This document shows, one piece after another, positions 1 to 7,500 of a DNA stretch of 15,250 bases (position 1 is the first letter of the stretch; each line of letters opens with the position of its first letter). The notes beneath the pieces were generated by a model, which did no database searches, was not told the origin of the DNA, and saw only the letters and a list, made by a program, of their open reading frames with translations. Origin of the DNA: JAPLST01 sp964397565 (GTDB lineage Bacteria; Auribacterota; UBA3054; JAPLST01). The stretch covers positions 1 through 15,250 of the forward strand of contig CAYNJC010000061.1 in NCBI GenBank assembly GCA_964397565.1. Reading direction: 5' to 3'. Both the position numbers and the translations under genes were made by a program.

Positions 1-33
1 AAGGGTCAAGGGTCAAGGGTCAAGGGTCAAGGG
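1..33. repeat. Heptameric tandem repeat AAGGGTC
   Basis: Four perfect AAGGGTC heptamers plus a partial fifth open the window, and the array probably continues to the left of it. It lies outside any gene. A second heptamer array with a different unit lies at 3811-3845, so heptamer arrays seem to be a habit of this genome. No function can be assigned. Slippage-prone length variation between strains would be expected. Confidence 0.9.
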
Positions 34-43
34 CTGCGTGGAG

Positions 44-179
44 CTGCTTGGAGTCCCGCCATTGGCGCGGATTCCGCCGCAGGCGGGGTTCCGGGTTCAG
101 GGTGAAGATGCAACGAAATATCGAATATCCAGCACGGAATGTCCAATGATGATCCCGCCGATGGCGGGACTCCAAGCAG
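44..179. repeat. Small element bounded by perfect 18-bp inverted repeats
   Basis: CTGCTTGGAGTCCCGCCA at 44-61 is the exact reverse complement of positions 162-179, so the 136-bp segment is bounded by perfect inverted repeats, as in a miniature inverted-repeat element. Inside are two small hairpins: CCGCC/GGCGG with a 3-base loop at 74-86, and CCCGCC/GGCGGG with a 3-base loop at 154-168. The second overlaps the right arm. The first 15 bases recur at 15207-15221, near the other end of the window, showing a dispersed family. No open reading frame in it looks real. Target-site duplications are not evident. Confidence 0.6.
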
Positions 180-313
180 AGTTCTGTGCAGATATTTCGC
201 ACTTGGATAGTGAGTGTTCGATATTGGATATTCATCACGGTGTGGGTGACAACCGTTGGATGGTCAATGCTGAATGCGCGATGTTCTTCATGGCGGCATG
301 GCCATACTGCCGA

Positions 314-1297
314 TTACGGCGCGGGCAGGCGCGCGATGGCGCTGTCAAGAATAGCGCCCAGCAATGCAAGATACGATATGCCGGCCAGGCCGGCCAGGAT
401 CGGCAGGTCGGAATGGCCGGGGTGCAGGCCTGGCAACGGGTTGACCTCAATGAAATGGGCATGGCCCTGTCCATCCAGTCGCACATCGACGCGCGCCATG
501 TCGCGGCATTCGAGCGCGCGAAACGCGCCCAAGGCGGTCGCGGCCACGTCCGCCCACACGGCGCCCGGCGCCGGCACTTCATAGCGCACATGCTGCTCCC
601 ACGTTTCCTTGACATCATACGAATAAATCGTCCCGGCGGCGGCATTGAAAAACACAATTTCCATCAGGCCGATGACGCGCGCTTGTGCGCCCGTGCCGAC
701 GATGCCCACGGTAAACTCACGCCCGGGCAGGAATTCTTCAACCAAGACCGGTTGCTGAAATTGCCCGAGCAATTCTGTGCATATCTGCCGCAATTGCGCC
801 GCGTCCGTCACGCGCGAAACGCGACTGATGCCCTTGCCGGTGCCCTCCGCGACGGGTTTGACAAACAAGGGGAACTGCAATTGCACGCGCGCGATGTCCG
901 CGGTCGAACGCACGACCGCGAACGGCGGCGTGCGCACACCCGCGGCGCGCACGAGCGTCTTGGCAATGGCTTTGTCAAGCGTGGCGGCGCACACCAGCGG
1001 ATCCGAGCCGACATACGGAATGTTGTACAGTTCCAGCAGGGCCGGCACCTGGGCTTCACGCGCGCGGCCGTACATGCCTTCGGCAATGGTGAAAACGATG
1101 TCCCAGCGTGCGCCCGCCACCAGGCGCTGCGCCAGCGCCCGGCCATGGCCAATGCGCGTGACCGTGTGCCCGCACGCGGCGATTGCCGCGGCCAGCGCGT
1201 CAACGGTTTCGTCGGCGTCGAATTCCGCCGTGGCTTCCGGACTGAAGCCTTCCGCCAAATAATCACGCCGCAAGTCGTAGGTCAGACCAAAATGCAT
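314..1297 (-). CDS. D-Ala-D-Ala-ligase-like ATP-grasp carboxylate-amine ligase
   Basis: This 327-residue cytoplasmic protein has the ATP-grasp fold. ATP-grasp ligases activate a carboxylate as an acyl phosphate and join it to an amine. Visible motifs are an N-terminal substrate region FTIAEGMYGR near residue 69, LDKAIAK near 107, the ATP-binding lysine in FVKP (K147), a glycine-rich loop EGTGKGIS (151-158), the hinge VEEFLPGREFTVG (187-198), and metal ligands D271, E284 and N286. The last three have the same 13- and 15-residue spacing as in Ddl. The loop differs from the GSSVG of true Ddl enzymes and AEG replaces the usual HG, so the substrate is probably not two D-alanines. The start is the first ATG after an in-frame stop, with no clear Shine-Dalgarno. 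It lies 170 bp behind kamA on the same strand, suggesting it may ligate beta-lysine or a derivative. The fold is certain, the substrate is not. Confidence 0.88.
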   Translation of the reverse strand: MHFGLTYDLRRDYLAEGFSPEATAEFDADETVDALAAAIAACGHTVTRIGHGRALAQRLVAGARWDIVFTIAEGMYGRAREAQVPALLELYNIPYVGSDPLVCAATLDKAIAKTLVRAAGVRTPPFAVVRSTADIARVQLQFPLFVKPVAEGTGKGISRVSRVTDAAQLRQICTELLGQFQQPVLVEEFLPGREFTVGIVGTGAQARVIGLMEIVFFNAAAGTIYSYDVKETWEQHVRYEVPAPGAVWADVAATALGAFRALECRDMARVDVRLDGQGHAHFIEVNPLPGLHPGHSDLPILAGLAGISYLALLGAILDSAIARLPAP

Positions 1298-1467
1298 GTT
1301 GGCAAAGTACTAACGTAGCAAAGTGTTAAGGTAGCAAAGCCGCACGGCAGCAAATAAACAGTAAATGAAAAATGTTAAATGTTGAGGTGCAAATTAGCAT
1401 TCAACATTTAATATTAACAATTGAATTGTTACTATGAGACATGTCGCGCGGCCGCGCTCGCGTCAGC
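1298..1467. other. AT-rich spacer with two palindromes between kamA and the ATP-grasp gene
   Basis: This spacer is much richer in A and T than the genes around it. It contains an imperfect inverted repeat with 15-base arms at 1371-1385 and 1401-1415 (one mismatch, 15-base loop). A second palindrome follows at once, AACAATT-G-AATTGTT at 1416-1430. On the transcribed minus strand these would fold just after the kamA stop codon. No U-rich tail follows, so the structure could be an RNA processing or stability element, a regulator site, or a dispersed repeat. The downstream gene could therefore be expressed differently from kamA. Confidence 0.6.
1371..1415. repeat. Imperfect inverted repeat, 15-bp arms
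   Basis: The left arm carries ATGTTAAATGTTGA and the right arm TCAACATTTAATAT, pairing over 15 bases with one mismatch around a 15-base loop. It lies between the kamA stop and the ATP-grasp start. AT-rich words of the ATGTTAAATGTTGA type often occur as dispersed repeats, which is an alternative to a regulatory role. Confidence 0.75.
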
Positions 1468-2838
1468 TCACGTCAGCGCCACGTCCGCCACCGGTGCGCC
1501 AACGGGCTTGCGCGTGCGGCGCCGAATGCGGGCAGTGTCGCTCGGCACCAACTTAGTGCTGCTGCCGTTGGTCAAAGCCCAGACACCTTTCACCGCGGGC
1601 GCCGGATGGGCCGGTGCTGGCCGCGGCGCGGCGGTGTTCTGGCTTGGCTCCGGATAGCTGATCAGCATGCCCTCGAAATTGCGCAGGACGGTGTGGGTCG
1701 GGCTCATCGAGACGATGTAGTTCGGCAGAATCGGAATCTTGCCGCCGCCGCCCGGCGCGTCCACGACAAAGGTCGGGATCGCCAACCCGCTCAAGCGCCC
1801 GCGCAAATATTCCATGATCTCGATGCCGCGCGTGATCGGCGTGCGGAAATGTTCGACGCCCGGCACCAAGTCGCATTGGAACAAATAATACGGACGCACG
1901 CGTCGCTTCACCAAGCCGCGGCACAACGTTTCCATCACGCGCGGATCGTCATTGATGCCCTTCAGCAACACGGTTTGATTGCCCAGCGGAAGGCCGGCAT
2001 CCACCAGGCGCGCGCAGGCGGCGCTGGCTTCCGTGGTCAGCTCGCACGGATGATTGAAATGGGTGTTGATCCACAGCGGATGAAATTGGCGCAGCATGGC
2101 GACCAGTTCGTCGGTGATGCGCATCGGCAGCGTGACCGGCACGCGCGTGCCGATCCGGATGATGTCGACCGACGGCACACTGCGCACGGCCGCCAGAATG
2201 GCTTCAAGCGTGGGCGTCGGCAAGGTCAAGGGGTCGCCGCCGGAAATGATGACATCGCGGATTTCCGGGTGGGCGCGCAGATAGTCGGTCACCTGTGTCA
2301 GGCGACTGGTCGAGATGGTCGTCTCCTTCGCGCAGGTCAGGCGTTTGCGTGTGCAATGGCGGCAATACATGGCGCAGGCCGAGGTAGCCACCAGCAGGGC
2401 GCGGTCGTGATAGCGATGGACCAAGCCCGGCACGGGCATGTCGTGATCTTCCTCGAGTGGATCGGCGTTGAGGAAGGCTGGGTTCTGCAATTCCTGGGCG
2501 CGCGGCACGCTCATGCTGAAAATCGGATCGGTGGTGTCGAGGCGCTGAATTAAGGCCGCATAATACGGCGAGATCGCCATCTGAAAAGTCTGCAATGCAT
2601 CAAACAAGTCGGTTGCCGGCTCGAGTTGCGGGAAAAATGACTTGAGCTGGGAGAGCGAGCGAATGCGATTGCGCATTTGCCAGCGCCAGTCGGCCCATTG
2701 CGGCGTTGCGCTGAGCGAGGCCAGCGCCGGGGAAAGTGCGTCCTGCAACGCCGACGCAGTGCGCTCTACCGTGAGCGCCAGCGACGGCGGTCGGTCGGGA
2801 ACTTCGAGTTCGTTGTCAGCCTGCAGCAGCGTGTGCAT
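1468..2838 (-). CDS. kamA: L-lysine 2,3-aminomutase (radical SAM, PLP)
   Basis: The enzyme interconverts L-lysine and L-beta-lysine in the cytoplasm, using S-adenosylmethionine, a 4Fe-4S cluster and pyridoxal phosphate. The 456-residue product carries the radical-SAM motif C155-AMY-C159-RH-C162, the PLP lysine K367 in PGGGGK, and D323 (QCDL) and D360 (FVVDAP). These aspartates are 37 residues apart, as are the lysine-binding aspartates of the clostridial enzyme, which argues for true aminomutase activity. Its length also fits KamA rather than the shorter EF-P-modifying EpmB. The start at 2838 has AGGAAGAG seven bases upstream; an earlier in-frame start at 2883 is less likely. The start overlaps the TetR gene by 23 bp, implying one mRNA and possibly coupled translation. 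Oddly, the C-terminal zinc-binding cysteines of the clostridial enzyme are replaced by an Ala/Pro-rich linker at about 400-416. Confidence 0.95.
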   Translation of the reverse strand: MHTLLQADNELEVPDRPPSLALTVERTASALQDALSPALASLSATPQWADWRWQMRNRIRSLSQLKSFFPQLEPATDLFDALQTFQMAISPYYAALIQRLDTTDPIFSMSVPRAQELQNPAFLNADPLEEDHDMPVPGLVHRYHDRALLVATSACAMYCRHCTRKRLTCAKETTISTSRLTQVTDYLRAHPEIRDVIISGGDPLTLPTPTLEAILAAVRSVPSVDIIRIGTRVPVTLPMRITDELVAMLRQFHPLWINTHFNHPCELTTEASAACARLVDAGLPLGNQTVLLKGINDDPRVMETLCRGLVKRRVRPYYLFQCDLVPGVEHFRTPITRGIEIMEYLRGRLSGLAIPTFVVDAPGGGGKIPILPNYIVSMSPTHTVLRNFEGMLISYPEPSQNTAAPRPAPAHPAPAVKGVWALTNGSSTKLVPSDTARIRRRTRKPVGAPVADVALT

Positions 2839-3556
2839 TGCGGTACTCTTCCTTAGGGGGAGTGGATGATTCCGGGCGCGCAACGCCCGGGGTGGTCGCT
2901 ACAACATTCACCAAAAGTTTCAAGGAGCGCACAAACGCCTGGCGCACATCATTATAAACCCGCTCAATCTCACGCGTCGGCATGCCCAGGATGGCAAACG
3001 CCTTGCCGCCCGCATGGAAACTGCTCAACGCGCAGGCGATCCGCCGCAAGTTCTGCTCCTCGGTCCGCTCCGGCACGTGCGGCGCCAGCCATTCCGCCAG
3101 CGCTTGTAGATAGCGCATGTACGACTGTTCGAGGGCCGGATCGGTATTGCGCTCCAAGCGCACCATCAGCCGACTCTGAAACAAAACCGTATACTCGTCG
3201 GGGTGCGTGTCGAAAAAAGTCGCATGCACGCGCAGCAATTCCTCCAAAGCCTGCTCCAACGTTTTCGCCGCGCTCTTGGCCGCTGTCATGTTTTGCACCA
3301 GCTTGCCAACGGTCTCGTCCGTCAACGCCGCCAGCATCGCCTGCTTCGACCGAAAGTGCCGGTAGAAAGTGCCTTTGCCAAGATCGGCTTCATCGGTGAT
3401 CTGCTCGATCGAGGTACCATCAATCCCGTGCGCCGCGCACAATTTGAGTGCGGACGACAATAGACGATGGCGCGTGCGCATCACCCGTTTTTGGGTGCGG
3501 GTTGTGCGCGCGGGCGTACTACTCTCTGTATTTGTTGCATTCATCATTTGTCGCAT
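2816..3556 (-). CDS. TetR/AcrR-family transcriptional regulator
   Basis: The 246-residue protein has a typical TetR N-terminal DNA-binding domain. Helices around residues 25-45 lead into a helix-turn-helix with the family pattern GTSIEQITDEADLGKGTFYRHF and then SKQAML. The remaining helical region should be the ligand-binding and dimer domain, which does not reveal its ligand; the C-terminal tail is Pro/Ala-rich. The ATG at 3556 is chosen because an in-frame TTG at 3583 would fall inside the -10 box. The gene is first in a probable operon with kamA and the ATP-grasp gene, and its end overlaps the kamA start. A palindrome at the predicted transcription start suggests that it represses its own operon. 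Repression relieved by lysine, beta-lysine or the pathway product is an inference. Confidence 0.92.
   Translation of the reverse strand: MRQMMNATNTESSTPARTTRTQKRVMRTRHRLLSSALKLCAAHGIDGTSIEQITDEADLGKGTFYRHFRSKQAMLAALTDETVGKLVQNMTAAKSAAKTLEQALEELLRVHATFFDTHPDEYTVLFQSRLMVRLERNTDPALEQSYMRYLQALAEWLAPHVPERTEEQNLRRIACALSSFHAGGKAFAILGMPTREIERVYNDVRQAFVRSLKLLVNVVATTPGVARPESSTPPKEEYRNAHAAAG
2846..2853 (-). promoter_or_regulatory. Shine-Dalgarno site that fixes the kamA start
   Basis: Read on the minus strand, AGGAAGAG stands seven bases before the ATG at 2838. It lies inside the last codons of the TetR gene. This favours the MHTLLQ start over the in-frame start 15 codons upstream. Confidence 0.75.
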
Positions 3557-3576
3557 GGCGACTTCTTGGTCGCAAT
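3555..3576 (-). promoter_or_regulatory. Candidate TetR operator overlapping the transcription start
   Basis: On the minus strand the arms are ATTGCGAC and GTCGCCAT separated by CAAGAA, a 22-bp dyad with 7 of 8 arm bases matching. It begins about seven bases downstream of the -10 box and ends at the TetR start codon, so a bound dimer would cover the promoter start. Size and position suit TetR autoregulation. Binding itself is inferred. Confidence 0.6.
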
Positions 3577-3582
3577 GAAACA

Positions 3583-3611
3583 ATCATACACAATTTAGAA
3601 CGAAAAGTCAA
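3583..3611 (-). promoter_or_regulatory. Sigma70-type promoter of the tetR-kamA-ligase operon
   Basis: Read on the minus strand, TTGACT (3611-3606) and TATGAT (3588-3583) are separated by exactly 17 bases and match the consensus in five of six positions each. The predicted start of transcription is near 3576, leaving a leader of about 20 bases before the regulator's ATG. Confidence 0.8.
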
Positions 3612-3897
3612 CCCCTGCATTTTTTGTTCCCAAGTAATACGCCTTTTTTACATATATTGTGGCTTCATGTCGCACAAAACACAAGTTAAAGCATTTTCAA
3701 TGCCAAGATCACTCGACATCCCTAGCCAATCATTGCAGGGCAGGTTCTCCAGCCCATTGGCGCTGATAAAATGAGTGCGGCTCAACTGCAATCTGATGCC
3801 GCATCGCGTAAACTTCAAACTTCAAACTGCAAACTGCAAACTGAAAACCACACCGCGCCACCCCACCCAGGCCTTGCGCCGCTCCCTCAGTTTTTAG
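3612..3897. other. Intergenic region between divergent genes
   Basis: No supported gene was found between the operon promoter and the promoter of the asparaginase-like gene. The stretch at 3612-3660 is AT-rich. Positions 3811-3845 hold a heptamer array. Small reading frames across 3448-3774 and 3771-3989 lack ribosome binding sites and family resemblance; the second also overlaps the real gene in another frame. Confidence 0.5.
3811..3845. repeat. Degenerate heptameric tandem repeat
   Basis: Five head-to-tail heptamers read AACTTCA twice, AACTGCA twice, and AACTGAA once. The pattern shows duplication after point changes. It lies about 30 bp upstream of the -35 box of the asparaginase-like gene. 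Confidence 0.85.
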
Positions 3898-3903
3898 TAT
3901 ACT
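3874..3903 (+). promoter_or_regulatory. Probable promoter of the asparaginase-like gene
   Basis: A -10 box TATACT at 3898-3903 (five of six consensus positions) follows a weak -35 box TTGCGC at 3874-3879 across 18 bases. Transcription would start near 3910, giving a leader of about 27 bases. No Shine-Dalgarno is visible before the ATG at 3937. Confidence 0.5.
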
Positions 3904-3936
3904 TGCCGCGCAGTGCTAACCTTCTACCACGAACAC

Positions 3937-4443
3937 ATGCCTTCCACACCCATCCATATCCGTATCTTCGCCACCGGCGGCACGATTGATAAAATTTATT
4001 TCGATCGCAAGAACGATTACCACATCGGCACGCCCGGCGTCGTTGACCTGCTCGAGGAAGCCGGCGTTACGTTTACCTACGATGTCGTCTCGCTGATCCG
4101 CAAAGACAGTCTCGACCTGACCGACGCGGATCGCCAGCTCATCCGCGCCACGATCGCCGCCGACCCGCACCAGCACATTGTCATCACTCACGGTACCGAC
4201 ACCATGATTACCACGGCCGGCGCGCTGCGCGACATTCCGGCCAAGACGATTGTGCTGACCGGCGCCATGCAGCCGGCGCGCTTCAAGTCGAGCGATGCGG
4301 AATTCAACATCGGTTTTGCCGCGGCGGCCGTGCAACTGTTGCCGCCCGGCGTCTACCTTGCGATGAACGGCCACATCTTCACGCCCGAGCGCGTGCGCAA
4401 AAACGTCGAGCAAAATCGCTTCGAAGAACAGCCCGCGCACTAG
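3937..4443 (+). CDS. Single-domain asparaginase-like protein
   Basis: This 168-residue protein matches only the N-terminal catalytic domain of type I/II L-asparaginases, which hydrolyse asparagine to aspartate and ammonia. It has TGGTID at 13-18 with T16 in the nucleophile position, HGTDTM at 85-90 with T87 and D88 of the second catalytic triad, TGAMQP near 108, and K155 where the catalytic lysine is expected. The C-terminal domain of the roughly 330-residue enzymes is missing, yet the frame ends cleanly, so it looks like a genuine short form rather than a broken gene. There is no signal peptide, so it should be cytoplasmic. The ATG at 3937 is preferred over the GTG at 3913 because its N-terminus fits the family; neither has a clear ribosome binding site. 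It stands alone, convergent with the mannosidase gene. Activity and substrate are unproven. Confidence 0.85.
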   Translation: MPSTPIHIRIFATGGTIDKIYFDRKNDYHIGTPGVVDLLEEAGVTFTYDVVSLIRKDSLDLTDADRQLIRATIAADPHQHIVITHGTDTMITTAGALRDIPAKTIVLTGAMQPARFKSSDAEFNIGFAAAAVQLLPPGVYLAMNGHIFTPERVRKNVEQNRFEEQPAH

Positions 4444-4485
4444 TGCCGACTAACGAAAGCACTTTCTGCTTTGCAGCGTCCTTGT

Positions 4486-4508
4486 AGCCGCCCGCGGTGA
4501 GGGCGGCT
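4486..4508. terminator. GC-rich hairpin between convergent genes
   Basis: AGCCGCCC and GGGCGGCT form an 8-bp stem with a 7-base loop between the asparaginase-like stop (4443) and the mannosidase stop (4553). Neither side has a run of T, so it is not a classic factor-independent terminator; it may block readthrough both ways or be another dispersed repeat. A weaker 6-bp hairpin, AAAGCA/TGCTTT, lies at 4456-4472. Confidence 0.35.
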
Positions 4509-4552
4509 TCTGCAGCCGCGGTCACAATTGGCATGGCAGCAAGTAAGTACTG

Positions 4553-7500
4553 TCATGAGCAAGTTCTTCGCGGCGGAGATATTCGTACTGTCTTGATCTC
4601 GAACGGGCGGAATTGCAATGGCACACTGCCTTGCCGGCACGCCAGTTTCTTCAGCGGCACTTCCAGCATGTTCGTCTCACGCGCACGGACGAGCCCGCCT
4701 GCGCACAGGACCGTTTGCAGACGGCATTGTGTGGCGCTGCGCATGCACTCGTACAAACGCACAATGATGTCGCCCGAACCGTCTTCCGCCGGCTTGACCG
4801 TTTCAATGATGATGTTCGGCGCATCCACGCTGAAGGCCGACGTTGTCTCGGCCGCGCCGGCTTGCACGCTGACCGGCACATTCAAATCATAGGCCGCACG
4901 CACCACGCCGCTCTCGAACAAGCTGCCCTGCCAGCAATAGAAGCTGTAGGTGAATTCGTGCAGGCCTTGATCGGCGGTCATGTCCGGCGACTGTGCCGCT
5001 TTCAGCAGCGTCAGGTTGATCGTGTTGCGCGCGACATTCACGCCGTACTTGCAGTCGTTCAGGATGGCGACGCCATAGGCCTCTTCGGCCAAGGCCGTCC
5101 ATTTGTGGTTGCAGACTTCGAAGCGGTCGGCGTCAAACGGGCGCGAGGCATGCGTCGGTCGGCGCACATGCCCAAATTGAATTTCATGAATGGCTTCGTC
5201 GCTGTGCATCGTCACCGGGAAACTGACTTTGAGCAATTTGTGTTTTTCATGCCAGTCAATCGTCGTCTTGAAATCAACGCGCCGGCTGTCCGCGCGCAGG
5301 ATGATGTCCTGCGTGATGGTTGAAGCGCTGCACGCGCGCTGGACGCGCACAATGCCGAGCAGCGGGCCGTGGGCCACCACCGTGACAGTGGCCGCAGCGC
5401 TGATCTCAACTGGCAGGTCTTTGTATGAGCTGTCAATGTCCCAAGCGTCGCAACAGACCGGCACATCTTTGTACAAAAGGAATCGGTTACAGGGCGCGGC
5501 CGCCAGCTCGCGCTGCGCGGCTTTGTCAACAATACTGATGAGTTCACCGGTGCGATTGAGGCGGATACACAGGTGCGCGTTTTCGAGCAGGGTTGCCGAC
5601 ACCTGCAGCTCGCTCTCGATGGTGGCCGGCGCGGCGGCGCGGATGGTGGTCCAGCCGCAGGCCGGCACGGCCGGCACGCACGCATAGGTTGTGTCCGCAA
5701 TGGTCTGCACCGGCAGGGGATTGCCCTGGACGTCCTGTGCGCCGCGGAACGCCGCCGGCAGCGCGACCAGCGCGCTGCGCTCCCACGACAGCGCGTTGAA
5801 GACCGTCAGCGCTTTCGGCGCGGCAGGCGCGAGTGCGCCACGTGCGGCGTCGGCCATGGTGCCGGCCTCGGCCAGCACCTGCGCATGCTGCCGCGCGGCA
5901 TCCTCGTAGACGCGCGCGATGGATGAGCCCGGCAGAATGTCGTGAAATTGATTCAACAAGGTCAGCTTCCACAACGCATCGGCCTGCGCCAGCGGATACT
6001 TGAACGCCGCCTGCGCCGTGGCGATGGCGCCCCACAGCTCGGCCTCGCGCAGCGCAATTTCGCTTTGGCGATTGCCTTTCTTAACGCCGGCCTGCGACGT
6101 GTACGTGCCGCGATGGGCCTGGAAATACAGCTCGCCAACATAGGTGGGCAGCACCGCGTGGCGATCTTCCTCGTCCTTGAAAAACTCGACCGGCGCGCAT
6201 TGTCTTGTGCGCGGCACGCCCTCGAGATTGCGGCAGCGCCGCAGAAATTCAAGATGGTCGCGCAGCGGCCCGCCGCCGCCGTCGCCATGACCAAACGGGT
6301 ACAGGCGGCTGACCAAGCCGTCTTTCTGCACGCGCTCGTTCCAGCGCTGAATCAGCTCGCGCGGCTCGGTGCGCGCGTTGTAGTCGTTGTGAATATGAGC
6401 GAGGACGCGCGAGCCGTCAATGCCCTCCCACCAGAACGTGTTGTAGGGAAAGGGGTCGCCGCCGTTATAGGCCCAGAAGATTTTTTGGGTGGAAAAATAT
6501 TTGATGGCGCAGCCCGCCATGATCTGCGGCAGCGCGCCGGAATAGCCGAACACATCCGGCAGCCACAGCAGTTCATTCTCGACGCCGAACTCTTCCTTGA
6601 AAAAGCGCTTGCCGTGCATGCACTGCCGGATCAAACTCTCGCCGCTGGCCAGATTCGTGTCGGGCTCAACCCACATGCCGCCGTCCGGCGCCCACTGGCC
6701 GCGCCGGGCCGCGCGCTGAATCCGCGCATACAATGCCGGATACAGCGTCTTGACCATCTGATACAAGTGCGCCTGGCTTTGCAGAAAAATGTACTCAGGG
6801 TACTCTTGCATCAAGGCCAATTGCGTGCCGAACGTGCGCCGGCATTTGCGTTCGGTCTCGGGCAAGGGCCAAAGCCAGGCGACATCAATGTGCGAGTGGC
6901 CACAGCAATACAGCAGCGGCGCGCTCGAGCCATTGACGCAGGTCAACAGTGGCTGCAGGACTGCGCGCCCGGTCCGCACGGTGGCGCGCATGGCTGCGCG
7001 CGGCAGTTCGAGATCAACCTGCCGGGTGAACTCGCGCAAGCCCTCGTCAATCTGCGCGACGCGCAGCGAATTTTGATCGATGTGATCGCGCACTTGCAGC
7101 AAAGTCGTCGCATCCATCCAGGCTTGGTACACATCCTCATACCAGAGGCCGATGGTGCTGACGCCGACGGTGCGTTGCTTTGCGCGCGGCGGCGGCACGC
7201 TGAGCACGCCATCCGGCACGGGGCCTTCGCCGCAGGGCGTCGCGCCGTGACCGGCATAGCCCTCGATCAAGAAATCATAGGTCGTGCCGGGCACGCCCTT
7301 GGTGGTCAGTGTGATGTACTTATGCTGGCCGTCAATCGCGCCGGCTTCTTCGCCGTTAATCAGCACGGCCGATTCGGCGCCGACATCGGCATGCAGCACA
7401 ATGCGCTGGCCGCGCGCGGCGGCCGGCAGCGTCACGCGGCCTTTGAACCAGCAATACTCCCACTGCGCGCCCCAGCATGTGCCGGCCGGCATCGGTTTGA

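Larger units (their letters stand above)
1..313. other. Gene-free repeat-rich region downstream of the ATP-grasp gene
   Basis: No credible gene was found in these 313 bases. They hold the AAGGGTC array, the inverted-repeat element at 44-179, and degenerate segments built around GATATTC and GTCCAATG words. One example is GAATATCCA at 123-131, repeated in reverse at 225-233. There is no obvious U-tailed terminator after the ATP-grasp stop codon at 314-316. The reading frames that cross here are antisense to the ATP-grasp gene and are not supported. Confidence 0.6.

Noticed and set aside
38..1318. A 426-codon open frame on the plus strand
   Set aside because: It runs antisense to the ATP-grasp gene and through the repeat region at 1-313. 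Its translation is Arg/His-rich without motifs.
1441..2553. A 370-codon open frame on the plus strand
   Set aside because: It is antisense to kamA, which carries all expected catalytic residues.
1468..2883. EpmB-type EF-P lysine aminomutase
   Set aside because: The protein is longer than EpmB, keeps both lysine-binding aspartates at KamA spacing and the C-terminal block, and no EF-P or EpmA gene is near.
3583..3585. TTG start for the TetR gene
   Set aside because: It overlaps the -10 box of the promoter and would precede the expected transcription start, so the ATG at 3556 is used.
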